A stretch of 64,000 nt of DNA from NCBI RefSeq assembly GCF_000378605.1, contig NZ_KB905157.1, positions 62,001 to 126,000 of the forward strand, read 5' to 3'. Below the pieces are notes generated by a model that saw only the letters and a list, made by a program, of their open reading frames with translations, had not been told where the DNA came from and ran no database searches. Both the position numbers and the translations under genes were made by a program. Of this stretch, positions 27,533-36,727 are shown piece by piece. Position 1 is the first letter of the stretch. Each line of letters opens with the position of its first letter. The stretch comes from Thioalkalivibrio sp. ALJ21. GTDB taxonomy: Bacteria > Pseudomonadota > Gammaproteobacteria > Ectothiorhodospirales > Ectothiorhodospiraceae.

Positions 27533-28726
27533 ATGGCGATGAAAAAGCGAATCACGGTTGGGCTCATCGTGCTGGCGGGGGTGGCCGCGCTGGTATGGGC
27601 GCTGCGCCCGCAGCCGGTACCGGTGTCGCTGACCACGGTCGAGGCCGGCCCGTTCGAGGAGACCGTGCGCGAGGAAGGCCGCACGCGGCTGCGCGACACC
27701 TTTACCGTGTCGGCGCCGATCGCCGGCTTCCTGCATCGCGTCGAGCTGGAAGAGGGGGACGCGGTCGCGCTCGGCGACACATTGTTCCGCATGGAGCCAC
27801 TGCCGACCCCGGCGCTGGATGTGCGCTCGCGCGAACAGGCGCGCGAGAACCTGGCCGCTGCACGGTCGCGCCTGCAGAGCGCCGAGGCGAACCTCGAGAA
27901 CCTGCGGGCTGAAGCTCGCTTCGCCGAGTCCGAATATCGCCGGCACCAGGAGCTGTTCGAGCGCGGGGCGGTTTCGGCCACCGAGGTGGAGCGTATGGAG
28001 ACCGCACGCGACCGCGCGCGCTCGGCGGTGCGCGCCGGCGAGTCCGCGGTGGAGGTCGCACGCAGCGAGATCGAGGGTGCCCGGATCGTGCTGGAGATCG
28101 CCAGCGGCCAGATGCCGGAATCCGAGGCCGAGACCCTGTCCGTGCGTTCGCCGGCCTCGGGCGTGGTGCTGGAGCGCTATCGCTGCTGCGAGGGCACGAT
28201 CGGGGCCGGGGAGGCGGTGCTGGTCGTGGGCGATCTCGATGATCTCGAGGTGCAGGTGGACCTGCTGTCCATGGACGCGGTGCGTGTAGTGCCGGGCATG
28301 CGCGTGCGCCTGACCGACTGGGGCCGCGATGCGGAGCTCGAGGGCACCGTACGCCGGGTGCAGCCGTTCGGCTTTACCAGGATCTCCGCGCTGGGCGTGG
28401 ACGAGCAGCGCGTGCCGGTGATCCTCGACCTCGACGCGGTGGAGGCCCGCATGGCCGGGCTCGCGGTGGGCTACCGCGTGGAGGCCGAGTTCCTGCTGTG
28501 GGAAGGGGATGAGGTGCTGCAGGTTCCGACCAGCGCGCTGTTCCGCGACCGCGGCGAGTGGTCGGTGTTCGTGGTCGAGGACGGCCGTGCCGAGCCGCGC
28601 CGGGTCGAGGTGGGGCGTCGCTCGGGTTTCGCCACACAGATCCTCGAGGGCCTGGAGGCGGGCGAGCGTGTGGTCACCCGCCCGGGGGACCGGGTGCGGG
28701 CCGGCACGCGGGTTACCGAGAACTGA
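27533..28726 (+). CDS. HlyD family periplasmic adaptor of the ABC exporter
   Basis: A 397-residue membrane fusion protein. A single N-terminal membrane anchor ('ITVGLIVLAGVAALVWALRP') is followed by a biotinyl-lipoyl-like half ('FTVSAPIAGFLHRVELEEGD'), a coiled-coil hairpin (about residues 95-180, heptads of Ala, Glu, Arg), the second lipoyl half ('LSVRSPASGVVLERY') and beta-barrel domains ('VVTRPGDRVRAGTRV'). The start ATG at 27533 comes after the inverted-repeat element. Two adjacent cysteines (YRCCEG) are unusual for a periplasmic adaptor. It probably links the FtsX permease to an outer-membrane channel. Confidence 0.9.
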   Translation: MAMKKRITVGLIVLAGVAALVWALRPQPVPVSLTTVEAGPFEETVREEGRTRLRDTFTVSAPIAGFLHRVELEEGDAVALGDTLFRMEPLPTPALDVRSREQARENLAAARSRLQSAEANLENLRAEARFAESEYRRHQELFERGAVSATEVERMETARDRARSAVRAGESAVEVARSEIEGARIVLEIASGQMPESEAETLSVRSPASGVVLERYRCCEGTIGAGEAVLVVGDLDDLEVQVDLLSMDAVRVVPGMRVRLTDWGRDAELEGTVRRVQPFGFTRISALGVDEQRVPVILDLDAVEARMAGLAVGYRVEAEFLLWEGDEVLQVPTSALFRDRGEWSVFVVEDGRAEPRRVEVGRRSGFATQILEGLEAGERVVTRPGDRVRAGTRVTEN

Positions 28727-28735
28727 CCGCTGTAG

Positions 28736-31261
28736 ATGGCCACAGAGTTGAATGAGGCGCAGCAGGCCCGGGCGCTGGAAAATCTGCTAACCCCCCTCGA
28801 TGCCGCGCTGCAGACGCGCGGTGCCGCCGTGCTGGTGGCCGAGCCAGGCGCGGGCAAGACCACCCGCATACCGCTGCATCTGGCCTCCGCCAACCCCGAG
28901 GATCGCGTGATTGTGCTGCAGCCACGGAGGCTGGCCGCGCGTATGGCGGCCACCTACATGGCCGGACAGCTGGGTGAATCGGCCGGGCAGACGGTCGGCT
29001 ACCGCGTGCGCGACGAGCAGAAGGTCTCGGAGCGCACCTGGGTGGAGCTGGTCACCGATGGGCTGTTCCTGCGGCGCATCCAGGGTGACCCGCTGCTGGA
29101 AGGGGTCGGCACCGTGGTCTTCGACGAATTCCACCTGCGCCGGCCGGAGGCCGAGCTGGCGCTGGCCTTTGCGCTGCAGGTGCGCCGGCTGCTGCGCCCG
29201 GAGCTGCGCATCGTGGTGATGTCGGCAACCCTCGACGACGAGGCCGTGGCGCGGCTGCTGGCCGGCCCGGAGGAGGATGCCGTGCCGGTGCTGCGGGCGC
29301 GCGGGCGGCAGTTTCCGGTCGAGGTGCGCTACGCGCCTCCGGCCAAGGATGCGCCGCTGGCCGACGGCGTGGCGCAGGCGGTGCGGGATGCGCTGGCGGC
29401 GGAGACGGGCTCGGTTCTGGTCTTCCTGCCCGGTGAGCGCGAGATCCGCGAGGTGGCCGCGCGTCTGGGCGAGGGGGTGGGTGACGGCGTGGATACGCCC
29501 GCCGGCCCCGCGCGCATCGCGCCGCTGTTCGGGCGGCTGTCGGCGCAGGAGCAGGCCCGGGCCGTGCGCCCGGCGCCCGCGGGCGAGCGCAAGGTGGTGC
29601 TGGCGACCGACATCGCCGAGACCAGCCTGACCATCGAGGGCGTGCGCGTGGTGATCGACGCGGGGCTCTCCCGCGAGCCGCGCTTCGATGCGGCGACCGG
29701 GCTCTCGCGGCTGGTGACGCTGCCGGCCTCGAAGGCCGCCGCCGAGCAGCGGGCCGGGCGTGCTGGTCGCACCGAACCGGGGGTGGCAATCCGCTTGTGG
29801 TCGCGGGCCGACGAGGTCGCGCGCCCGGACTACGCGACCCCGGGGATGCAGCAGGTGGATCTGCTGCCGCTGGCCCTGGAACTGGCCGGCTGGGGCGAAG
29901 CGGTGGCCGAACTCGACTGGCTGGAACCGCCGCCCGCGCAGGGTCTGGCCTCGGCACAGGCCATACTCGCCGAACTGGGTGCGGTGGATGCCGACGGACG
30001 GATGACCGGGCACGGCCGTGTCCTGCTGCGCCTCCCGACCCACCCGCGTCTGGCCCACATGCTGTTGCGGGGCCGGGAACGGGGGCTGGCGCGCCTGGCC
30101 TGCGAACTGGCGGTAGCCGTGGAGGAACCTGGTGTGGCCGGGCCGGAGGCGCCGCTGGAGCTGGGTGCGCGCCTGGAGCGCGCGCGGCGTTCGGGTGGCC
30201 GGGCCTGGCAATCCGGGCTGCGGCGTCTGGAGCAGGCGCTGGCGCGAGCCGGGGACCGCCCCGCCGCTGTGGATGCGGTACTGGACGAAAGCACGGCGCT
30301 GGGCGTGCTGGCGGCGCTGGCCTGGCCGGAGCGCATCGCGCGCCGCCGTGGCGAGGTGGCCGGGCGCTTCGTGATGGGGAACGGCCGCGGCGCGTGGCTG
30401 CCGGAGCGCGAGCGTCTGGCGCATGCCGACTACCTGGTGGCGGTGGACTGCACGGATGCCGACCGCGAGGCCCGCATCCGCTGTGCGGTGGTGCTGGACC
30501 TGACGGCACTGGAGCAGGAGGCCCCGGAACTCTTCCACCGCGAGACGCGCTGCGACTGGGTGGAGGATGGCGCGCGGCTGGAAAACGCGCGGGTTCGGCG
30601 GATCGGCACGCTGGTGGTGGAACGGCAGATGGTCGCGCTGGATGACCCCGCCGCCACCATCCCGCGCTGGTGCGAGCGGCTGCGCCGCGAGGGCCTTGCG
30701 CTGCTGCCCTGGGATGACGCGGCGACCCAGTTGCGTGCGCGTATCCAGCTGCTGCACGACGCGATGCCCGCGGCGGGCTTTCCGGATCTGCGCGACGCCG
30801 CGCTACTGGTGACCCTGGAGGACTGGCTGGGGCCGTACCTGGCCGGGATTACACGGCGCCGGGATCTGGAGCGGCTGGATCTGGCGGCGATCCTGCGCGC
30901 GCGGCTCGACTGGGACCACCAGCAGCAACTGGAGCGGGAGGCACCGGCGCGCATCGAGGTCCCCTCCGGCTCTGCCCACCGTATTGATTACACGCAGGAC
31001 CCGCCGGTGCTGGCGGTCAAACTGCAGGAGCTGTTCGGTCTGGGCGAGACGCCCCGGGTGGCGGGCGGCCGCGTGGCGCTGGTGCTGCACCTGCTGTCGC
31101 CGGCGCGGCGGCCGGTGCAGGTTACGCAGGATCTCGCCAGCTTCTGGGAGAATGGCTATCCGGAGGTGCGCCGCGAGCTGAAGGGGCGTTATCCCAAGCA
31201 CCCCTGGCCGGAGGATCCGTGGAATGCGCCGGCCACGCGGCATACCAAGCGGCGTGGGTAG
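28736..31261 (+). CDS. hrpB: ATP-dependent helicase HrpB
   Basis: An 841-residue DEAH-box-type helicase. It has Walker A 'VAEPGAGKTTRIPLHLA', motif II 'VVFDEFHLRRPEAELALAFA' (DEFH as in HrpB), motif III 'VVMSATLD', motif V 'VLATDIAETSLTIEGVRVVI' and motif VI 'QRAGRAGRTEPGVAIRLW', then the long HrpB-specific C-terminus. The length is normal. It starts 9 bases after the adaptor gene, so it may be co-transcribed, though it has no known link to export. Its biological role is poorly defined in any organism. Confidence 0.95.
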   Translation: MATELNEAQQARALENLLTPLDAALQTRGAAVLVAEPGAGKTTRIPLHLASANPEDRVIVLQPRRLAARMAATYMAGQLGESAGQTVGYRVRDEQKVSERTWVELVTDGLFLRRIQGDPLLEGVGTVVFDEFHLRRPEAELALAFALQVRRLLRPELRIVVMSATLDDEAVARLLAGPEEDAVPVLRARGRQFPVEVRYAPPAKDAPLADGVAQAVRDALAAETGSVLVFLPGEREIREVAARLGEGVGDGVDTPAGPARIAPLFGRLSAQEQARAVRPAPAGERKVVLATDIAETSLTIEGVRVVIDAGLSREPRFDAATGLSRLVTLPASKAAAEQRAGRAGRTEPGVAIRLWSRADEVARPDYATPGMQQVDLLPLALELAGWGEAVAELDWLEPPPAQGLASAQAILAELGAVDADGRMTGHGRVLLRLPTHPRLAHMLLRGRERGLARLACELAVAVEEPGVAGPEAPLELGARLERARRSGGRAWQSGLRRLEQALARAGDRPAAVDAVLDESTALGVLAALAWPERIARRRGEVAGRFVMGNGRGAWLPERERLAHADYLVAVDCTDADREARIRCAVVLDLTALEQEAPELFHRETRCDWVEDGARLENARVRRIGTLVVERQMVALDDPAATIPRWCERLRREGLALLPWDDAATQLRARIQLLHDAMPAAGFPDLRDAALLVTLEDWLGPYLAGITRRRDLERLDLAAILRARLDWDHQQQLEREAPARIEVPSGSAHRIDYTQDPPVLAVKLQELFGLGETPRVAGGRVALVLHLLSPARRPVQVTQDLASFWENGYPEVRRELKGRYPKHPWPEDPWNAPATRHTKRRG

Positions 31262-31280
31262 GCAGGGTCGGGCGGGTCTG

Positions 31281-31313
31281 GCAGGGGCTTCGCCTGCAAA
31301 CAGGCTCCCACAG
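31281..31313. repeat. REP-like repeat
   Basis: GGGGCTTCGCCTGCAAACAG followed by GCTCCCACAGGG, an imperfect member of the CTTCGC...GCTCCCAC family seen at 17788 and 21893. It lies directly after hrpB. Confidence 0.65.
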
Positions 31314-31356
31314 GGACTCGGGTAATACGGGACGCCGTGCATTAGCTTCTGTGTTG

Positions 31357-31457
31357 TCATCCTGGAAACCGCGCAGCGGTTATCCGGGATCTCGGGCGTT
31401 GGGGTGGTGCATGGCCGCGGAGATCCCGGCTCTTCGCTGTGCTGCGGCCGGGATGAC
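31357..31457. repeat. Two head-to-head GTCATCC repeats
   Basis: The unit at 31357-31396 (GTCATCCTGG...ATCCGGGATCTCGG) and the one at 31418-31457 (CGGAGATCCCGG...GGCCGGGATGAC) face each other across 21 bases. The second is nearly identical, inverted, to the copy at 6823-6862. The paired layout is like a BIME. Confidence 0.75.
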
Positions 31458-31518
31458 GGAGTGGGGTGCTGCGGCGGGATGACGATGCGGCGGGTGGCGT
31501 TCTCGGGTAGTGTCGCGT

Positions 31519-31533
31519 TCAGTGTTTCCCTAA
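31519..31533. repeat. Fragment of the 51.9-kb element terminus
   Basis: TCAGTGTTTCCCTAA, 15 bases identical to the right end of the element at 51933-52236. No second terminus is found nearby, so it is an isolated end, 25 bases before a small membrane-protein gene. Confidence 0.5.
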
Positions 31534-31558
31534 GTCCCGTACGAGGAAGCGAACCGCG

Positions 31559-31780
31559 ATGCTGAAGTTCCTGACCGTTGTCCTGATCCTGCTGTTTGTC
31601 TGGTGGCGGGTATCGCGCTGGCTGGAGGTGCGGCGGCGGCGGGCGCGCGGCGAGGATGTCTCCTACGAGGTGCGGGTGAAGGGCTTTCGCCCGATCACGA
31701 TCCTTAGCGTTATTTTCCTGATTCTCTACGGGGGCTACGTGATCTGGTTTGCCCTGACGGAGTGGGCGGACTTGTTCTAG
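31559..31780 (+). CDS. Small hypothetical membrane protein
   Basis: A 73-residue protein with two membrane segments (about residues 2-17 and 48-68) joined by a basic, then mixed-charge loop ('RWLEVRRRRARGEDVSYEVR'). I do not recognise a family. It stands alone between hrpB and the AI-2E-type permease gene. Confidence 0.6.
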   Translation: MLKFLTVVLILLFVWWRVSRWLEVRRRRARGEDVSYEVRVKGFRPITILSVIFLILYGGYVIWFALTEWADLF

Positions 31781-31919
31781 GGATTGAATAGCGTCCCTCT
31801 GGCGCGGGCCAGGGTCGAGCGCCATATTTTTGTGATGCAGTACCTGAAACGGTGGTGTGCACCGTGGCAGATCATGGCCGGGTGGTTACGGTCGAACGAT
31901 CCCCTCATGCGAGCCCTCC

Positions 31920-33140
31920 GTGGAAAACCAGCCGCAATCGAATATCGAATTCAGCGCCTTCGAGCGGACCTTGTTCCGCTATGTCGCCGTGCTCGCCGCA
32001 TTCATGGTGCTGACCGGGCTGGTGGCCCTGCTGGTCTGGTTGCTGGGGCAGGTGGTGTCGTTTTTCTACGCGCTGCTCTTGCCGTTGTCAGTGGCCGGCG
32101 TGCTGAGCCTGATCCTCTACCCGGTAGTGCACTGGCTGCAGCGGATTGCGGGATTCTCGCGGATGGGGGCGGTGAGCTCGCTGTTCGGTGTGGTGTTGAT
32201 CGCGCTGGTGATTATCGCGGTACTGGTGGTGCCCACGGCGAGCCATCAGGTTCAGGAGTTCATCAAGGGGGCTCCGGAGCTGGCGGAGAATGCCTATGAG
32301 TCATTCTCGCGCAATTTCCCTAACGCCACCGAGCGCGTGGCCTCGATGCTGGAGGAGCTGGACCTCCAGAGCATCATGCCGAACCTGGAAGGTGTGGGCT
32401 CGCAGCTGATGCACTACGTGACGGTGGTCGTCGGGCTGGCCTTTGTGCCCTTGTATCTGTTCTTTGCCCTGTTGTCCGGGGAACGCCTGAAGGAGGGTGG
32501 GCGCGAGGTCCTGTCGGTCTTTCGGCCCCAGACCCAGCGTGAGCTGATGTTCCTGGGTCGCCTGTTTGTCGGCTACGTGACGGCGTTTTTCCAGGGGCAG
32601 GTGGTGATTGCCCTGATCATGGGGGTTCTGCTGGCCGTCGGGTTTTCGTTGATCGGCCTGCAGGCGGCGATCCTGTTCGGGTTGATGCTGGGGTTTCTCA
32701 ATATCGTGCCCTATCTGGGGACGATCGTCGGCTTGACGCTGGCTCTGCCGGTGGCCTATCTCCAGCCTGAGGGCGGCGGACTGACGCTGGTCGCGCTGGT
32801 GCTTGTGGTGTTTGCCGTGGTGCAGCTGATCGAGAGCTGGCTGCTGACGCCGAAGATCATGGCGGATCGCTCCGGGCTGCATCCGGCGATTGTCGTGATC
32901 TCGATCTTCTTCTGGGGGACGGCGCTGGGCGGCATTATCGGCATGATCCTGGCTGTGCCGTTGTCGGCGTTTGTGGCCAGCCTCTGGAAGCACTTCAGGG
33001 TCAAGTGGAGTACAGCCCTGGTGGATACCTCGGAGGTGATTGAGGAAGACCCGGAAATCCTGACGGGGTTGAGTGATTTCGACGACCCTGCAACCAATTC
33101 CGCGGGGGAGGGGTCGGAAGATGATCCAGGCCCGCGATAA
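31920..33140 (+). CDS. AI-2E family transporter (PerM/YdiK type)
   Basis: A 406-residue inner-membrane protein with about eight membrane segments and the family's central hydrophilic domain. 'GFLNIVPYLGTIVGLTLALP' is the strongest signature, supported by 'FFALLSGERLKEGGREVLSV' and 'GLHPAIVVISIFFWGTALGG'. Some relatives export autoinducer-2; others are sodium/proton antiporters, which suits a halophile. The GTG at 31920 is preferred to an ATG at 31857, because the extra codons are not membrane-protein-like, but its ribosome site is weak. Three small envelope genes follow closely. Confidence 0.9.
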   Translation: MENQPQSNIEFSAFERTLFRYVAVLAAFMVLTGLVALLVWLLGQVVSFFYALLLPLSVAGVLSLILYPVVHWLQRIAGFSRMGAVSSLFGVVLIALVIIAVLVVPTASHQVQEFIKGAPELAENAYESFSRNFPNATERVASMLEELDLQSIMPNLEGVGSQLMHYVTVVVGLAFVPLYLFFALLSGERLKEGGREVLSVFRPQTQRELMFLGRLFVGYVTAFFQGQVVIALIMGVLLAVGFSLIGLQAAILFGLMLGFLNIVPYLGTIVGLTLALPVAYLQPEGGGLTLVALVLVVFAVVQLIESWLLTPKIMADRSGLHPAIVVISIFFWGTALGGIIGMILAVPLSAFVASLWKHFRVKWSTALVDTSEVIEEDPEILTGLSDFDDPATNSAGEGSEDDPGPR

Positions 33141-33152
33141 GGAGTGCATGTA

Positions 33153-33470
33153 ATGGCAACGACGAAAAGCAGCAGTGCGAAGAAGCAGGACGAAGCGGAA
33201 CACGAGGCCTCCACCACCGAGCGCGTGGCGGCCCAGGCCCACGAGGCCGTGGACCGCGTGGCGGAACATGCCGGCACGGCCGAGGAACGCATCCGCGAGG
33301 GTCTGTCGCACGCGGATGAAGAGGTTCGCGAACGGGCGGAGAAGGCGCGTCAGAGTTCCGAGGACGTCCTGCGCGTGGTCGGCAACTACGTACGCGATAA
33401 CCCGCTGACCGCGATCGGCCTGGCCTTTGTGGCGGGGACCCTGTTCTCGGCCTTGACCCGCCGCAAGTAG
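33153..33470 (+). CDS. DUF883 family (ElaB/YqjD-like) protein
   Basis: A 105-residue tail-anchored protein. A long, highly charged Ala/Glu/Arg helix (about residues 10-78) is followed by a single membrane segment near the C-terminus ('DNPLTAIGLAFVAGTLFSAL'), the hallmark of ElaB/YqjD/YgaM. E. coli YqjD and ElaB anchor ribosomes to the inner membrane in stationary phase. AAGGAG lies 8 bases upstream of the ATG. It is the first gene of a YqjD-YqjE-like set. Confidence 0.85.
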   Translation: MATTKSSSAKKQDEAEHEASTTERVAAQAHEAVDRVAEHAGTAEERIREGLSHADEEVRERAEKARQSSEDVLRVVGNYVRDNPLTAIGLAFVAGTLFSALTRRK

Positions 33471-33473
33471 GCC

Positions 33474-33887
33474 ATGGCCGCGCAGGACGACGGGCCGGCG
33501 CGCGAGCGACCGGGTTCCGATACCGCCGACCCCGGGGATGTGATGCAGGACCTCGGCCGCATCCTGGGGGATTCGCGCGAGTTGTTGGGGACCGAGACCC
33601 GGCAACTGGTGCGCAATGCGGTGGGGGTTATCGTGTTCGCGGTGGTGCTGGGGCTGCTGCTGGTCACGGTGTGGCTGGCGTTGGTCGCGGCCGTGGTAAT
33701 GCTGCTGCAGGCCTACGCGGGCGTGTCGCCGGCGTTGTCGCTGGTGATCGTGGCGGCGCTGACCGGTGTGCTGGCGTGGCTGGTTGCGCGTGGCATTGGC
33801 CGGCTGCTGCACGGCATGACCTACCCGGAGACGCGTGCACTGGTGCGGAATCTGGTCGCACGGCCCGAGAGCCGGGATACCGAGTAG
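33474..33887 (+). CDS. Phage holin family (YqjE-like) membrane protein
   Basis: A 137-residue protein with two adjacent membrane helices in the middle ('VGVIVFAVVLGLLLVTVWLA' and 'ALSLVIVAALTGVLAWLVAR'), an acidic N-terminus and a basic C-terminus. This is the YqjE/holin-X family layout. Despite the family name there are no phage genes around. It starts 3 bases after the YqjD-like gene stop and is followed at 3 bases by another small gene, so the three are co-transcribed. Confidence 0.8.
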   Translation: MAAQDDGPARERPGSDTADPGDVMQDLGRILGDSRELLGTETRQLVRNAVGVIVFAVVLGLLLVTVWLALVAAVVMLLQAYAGVSPALSLVIVAALTGVLAWLVARGIGRLLHGMTYPETRALVRNLVARPESRDTE

Positions 33888-33890
33888 CCC

Positions 33891-34193
33891 ATGGCTGGCA
33901 CCTGGCTGGGCCTGCGGGGCCGTTCTCGCGAACTGCGCCTGCGGCTGCAGGGCGAGGTCGACGAACTGCGCGACGATGTGCGTGCCACCGGCTGGTGGCG
34001 CGCGCTGCAGCGTCTGGGTTCACCGGAGATGATCCCCAGGGCGTTCCTGCTGGGGTTTGCGGTCGACCAGCTGCGCGGACTGCGCCTGCTGCGGCCCGTG
34101 AAGGCACTGACAGCGGGTGTGCTGGCGGTGACGAAGCTGAGCTGGCTGACCCGGCGCTGGTGGTGGAAGGAGCGGGCCCACCCGCCGGAGTGA
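33891..34193 (+). CDS. Hypothetical protein, third member of the YqjD-YqjE-like set
   Basis: A 100-residue basic protein. The N-terminal ~40 residues are Arg-rich ('GLRGRSRELRLRLQGEVDEL'), the middle has a weakly hydrophobic segment ('IPRAFLLGFAVDQLRGLRLL'), and the end is Trp/Arg-rich ('SWLTRRWWWKER'). In E. coli the third gene at this position is yqjK; I see the positional match but not clear sequence identity. Translation is probably coupled to the YqjE-like gene. Confidence 0.65.
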   Translation: MAGTWLGLRGRSRELRLRLQGEVDELRDDVRATGWWRALQRLGSPEMIPRAFLLGFAVDQLRGLRLLRPVKALTAGVLAVTKLSWLTRRWWWKERAHPPE

Positions 34194-34214
34194 TGCCGAG
34201 CCCAGGCTTTTTCT

Positions 34215-34694
34215 TCAGCCGCTCTTGAGGATGCGCGCGCGCTCGCGCTGCCAGTCCTTGTCCTTCTTGGCGGCCCGCTTGTCGAAATCCTTCTTGCCCT
34301 TGGCCAGCCCGATTTCCAGCTTGGCGCGGCCATGTTTCCAGTACAGGGCCATGGGGACCAGGGTATAGCCCTTGCGCTCCACCGCGCCGATCAGGCGGTT
34401 GATCTCCGAGCGGTGCAGCAGCAGCTTGCGCGTGCGGCTCGGGTCCGGGTTGATATGGGTGGAGGCGGTGGGCAGTGGGGTGATATGGGCCCCGAACAAG
34501 AACGCCTCGCCCTTGCGCAGCAGCACGTACGCCTCGCTGAGCTGGGCGCGCCCGGCCCGCATGGACTTGACCTCCCAGCCTTGCAGTTCCAGCCCCGCCT
34601 CCAGGCGGTCCTCGATAAAGAAATCGTGGCGCGCCTTGCGGTTCAGCGCGATGGTGTTGGAACCGGCGTCCTTTTTCTTGTTTGGCTTTCCCAT
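34215..34694 (-). CDS. smpB: SsrA-binding protein SmpB
   Basis: A 159-residue tmRNA-binding protein needed for trans-translation of stalled ribosomes. The family hallmarks are present: '[20 protein letters not shown]', '[20 protein letters not shown]', '[20 protein letters not shown]' and the basic C-terminal tail '[20 protein letters not shown]' that mimics an anticodon arm. The ATG at 34694 matches the family start. It lies opposite the SNF transporter, ratA and rnfH genes, as in many gammaproteobacteria. tmRNA itself (ssrA) is not in this window. Confidence 0.97.
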   Translation of the reverse strand: MGKPNKKKDAGSNTIALNRKARHDFFIEDRLEAGLELQGWEVKSMRAGRAQLSEAYVLLRKGEAFLFGAHITPLPTASTHINPDPSRTRKLLLHRSEINRLIGAVERKGYTLVPMALYWKHGRAKLEIGLAKGKKDFDKRAAKKDKDWQRERARILKSG

Positions 34695-34928
34695 GGCCCG
34701 CGCAGTGTACTGCACGCGCGGGGCGAAAGCCGAGGAAACACGCACGAACGTACAGGATCGCGCCCGCGTCGCGGGTTGGCGTTTGCCGCGTACAGTTGAG
34801 CCCGCGGGAAGCCTGCCCCACAATTCCGGGCGACTCGAAGCCCTGCTTGTGCCGCCATGTGCCGTTGACCGTGCATCGATCTGGCTGCGCCGAGCGATGG
34901 AACGGGTACCACCAACAAGGAGCCGCTG

Positions 34929-36287
34929 ATGCCTGCCACGACTTCCATCCACGGTCAGTGGACGACCCGCCTGGCCTTTATCCTTGCGGCCACCGGGTCG
35001 GCTGTCGGACTCGGCAACATCTGGCGTTTTCCCTATATCGCCGGTGATAACGGGGGCGGGGCCTTTGTGCTGGTCTACCTCGGCTGCATCCTGCTGATCG
35101 GCCTGCCGGTGATGATGGCGGAGATCCTGCTGGGGCGGCGCGGCCGCCAGAGCCCGATCAACACGATGGTGACGCTGGCGCGCGAGGAGGGCCTGAGCCG
35201 TGGCTGGGGCATGATCGGGTGGATCGGTGTGCTCGCCGGATTCCTGATCCTGTCGTTCTACAGCGTAGTGGCCGGCTGGTCGCTGTCCTATGTGTTCAAG
35301 TCCGGCAGTGGCGGTTTCATGGGCCTGGATGCGGATGGCTCGGAGGCCATGTTCGATGGCCTGCTCTCCAATCCCGAGGCCCTGCTGGCCTGGCATACGA
35401 TCTTCATGGTGATGACCGCGATGGTGGTTGCACGTGGGGTGCAGTCCGGTCTGGAGAAGGCCGTGACCATCCTGATGCCGCTGCTGTTCGTGATGCTGGT
35501 GGTGATGGTCGGCTACGCGATGGTGGAAGGGCGCTTTATCGCGGGGCTGGAGTTCCTGCTGTATCCGGATTTCTCGGCGTTGACGGCCAACGCGGTGCTA
35601 TTGGCGATGGGGCAGGCGTTCTTCACGCTGAGCCTCGGCATGGGCGCGATCATGATCTACGGCAGCTACCTGCAGAGCGAGGCCTCGATCGCGCGGACCT
35701 CGGCGGCCGTGGTGGGGGCCGACACCCTGGTGGCGATCATGGCCGGGCTGGCGATCTTCCCGATCGTGCTGGGGGCGGGGCTTTCGCCGGAGCAGGGGCC
35801 GGGGCTGATCTTCGTCACGCTGCCGCTGTCGTTCGCGGAGATGCCGGGTGGGCTCTACTTCGGGACGATGTTCTTCGTGCTGCTGGTGTTCGCGGCCTGG
35901 ACGTCGTCGATCTCCATCATCGAGCCGGCGGTCGCCTATCTGGTGGAGAATGTCGGCATGACGCGCGTGGCCGCGAGCGCCAGCATTGCCATCGCCGCCT
36001 GGCTGCTGGGGATCGGCGCGTTGCTGTCGCTGAACGTCTGGTCGGATTACACCCTGTTCAACATGGGGATCCTGGACCTGCTGGACTATGTGACTGCTAA
36101 CATCCTGCTCCCGCTGGGCGGGTTTCTGATCGCGGTATTTGTGGGCTGGCGCATGACCGAGCGCTCGGTCCAGTCCGAGCTGCGCATGAAACTCGGGGGT
36201 CTGTACCAGATCTGGTATTTCCTGGTGCGCTTCGTGGCCCCGATTGCCATCCTGTTTGTGTTCCTGCGCGCGGTGGAGCTTATTTGA
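34929..36287 (+). CDS. Sodium-dependent transporter, SNF family
   Basis: A 452-residue LeuT-fold transporter. The N-terminal signature '[20 protein letters not shown]' holds the unwound first helix that binds sodium and substrate, and '[20 protein letters not shown]' follows. About 11-12 membrane helices are expected. Bacterial members import amino acids or related compounds using the sodium gradient; the exact substrate is not readable. AAGGAG precedes the ATG. Its stop overlaps the ratA start (TGATG), which couples an importer to ratA in an arrangement I do not regard as functionally obvious. Confidence 0.93.
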   Translation: MPATTSIHGQWTTRLAFILAATGSAVGLGNIWRFPYIAGDNGGGAFVLVYLGCILLIGLPVMMAEILLGRRGRQSPINTMVTLAREEGLSRGWGMIGWIGVLAGFLILSFYSVVAGWSLSYVFKSGSGGFMGLDADGSEAMFDGLLSNPEALLAWHTIFMVMTAMVVARGVQSGLEKAVTILMPLLFVMLVVMVGYAMVEGRFIAGLEFLLYPDFSALTANAVLLAMGQAFFTLSLGMGAIMIYGSYLQSEASIARTSAAVVGADTLVAIMAGLAIFPIVLGAGLSPEQGPGLIFVTLPLSFAEMPGGLYFGTMFFVLLVFAAWTSSISIIEPAVAYLVENVGMTRVAASASIAIAAWLLGIGALLSLNVWSDYTLFNMGILDLLDYVTANILLPLGGFLIAVFVGWRMTERSVQSELRMKLGGLYQIWYFLVRFVAPIAILFVFLRAVELI

Positions 36288-36727
36288 TGTCCTCGACAGT
36301 CCGGCGCTCGGCGGAGGTCCCGTATACCCGCGAGCAGATGTTCGACCTCGTCAATGACGTGGATTCCTACTCGGAATTTCTGCCGGGTTGCCGCAGTTCG
36401 CGTGCGCGCATGCGTGGAGAGAATGAGGTGGAGGGGACCATCGAGATGGCCAAGGGCGCCCTGCACAAGTCGTTTACCACGCGCAATCGCGTGCAGCGCC
36501 CCGAGCGCATCGACATCCGACTGGCGGACGGGCCGTTTCGTCGCCTGCACGGCACCTGGAGCTTCACCGAGCTGGACAATGGTCAGACGCGCATCGCGCT
36601 GGAGCTGGAATTCGAGTTTGCCAGCCGGCTGATGTCGTTCGCGATCGGGCCGATCTTCCACCAGCTGGCCAACTCCTTTGTCGACGCCTTTGTGCGGCGC
36701 GCACGCGAGGTCTACGGTGCCCGATGA
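36287..36727 (+). CDS. ratA: RatA family protein (START-like)
   Basis: A 146-residue coenzyme Q-binding START-like domain. 'EVPYTREQMFDLVNDVDSYS' and 'FLPGCRSSRARMRGENEVEG' are typical, with 'FASRLMSFAIGPIFHQLANS' at the C-terminus. E. coli RatA was described as a toxin that blocks ribosome association; homologues of Coq10 bind ubiquinone, so the physiological role is debated. It is followed with an 11-base overlap by rnfH, the usual pairing. Confidence 0.93.
   Translation: MSSTVRRSAEVPYTREQMFDLVNDVDSYSEFLPGCRSSRARMRGENEVEGTIEMAKGALHKSFTTRNRVQRPERIDIRLADGPFRRLHGTWSFTELDNGQTRIALELEFEFASRLMSFAIGPIFHQLANSFVDAFVRRAREVYGAR

Noticed and set aside
28787-30757. 656-codon minus-strand frame opposite hrpB
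   Set aside because: All helicase motifs are on the plus strand in frame; the reverse frame has no recognisable domain.
33474-33887. Phage remnant suggested by the holin-family name
   Set aside because: The protein is YqjE-like, sits in a conserved host gene set and has no phage neighbours.
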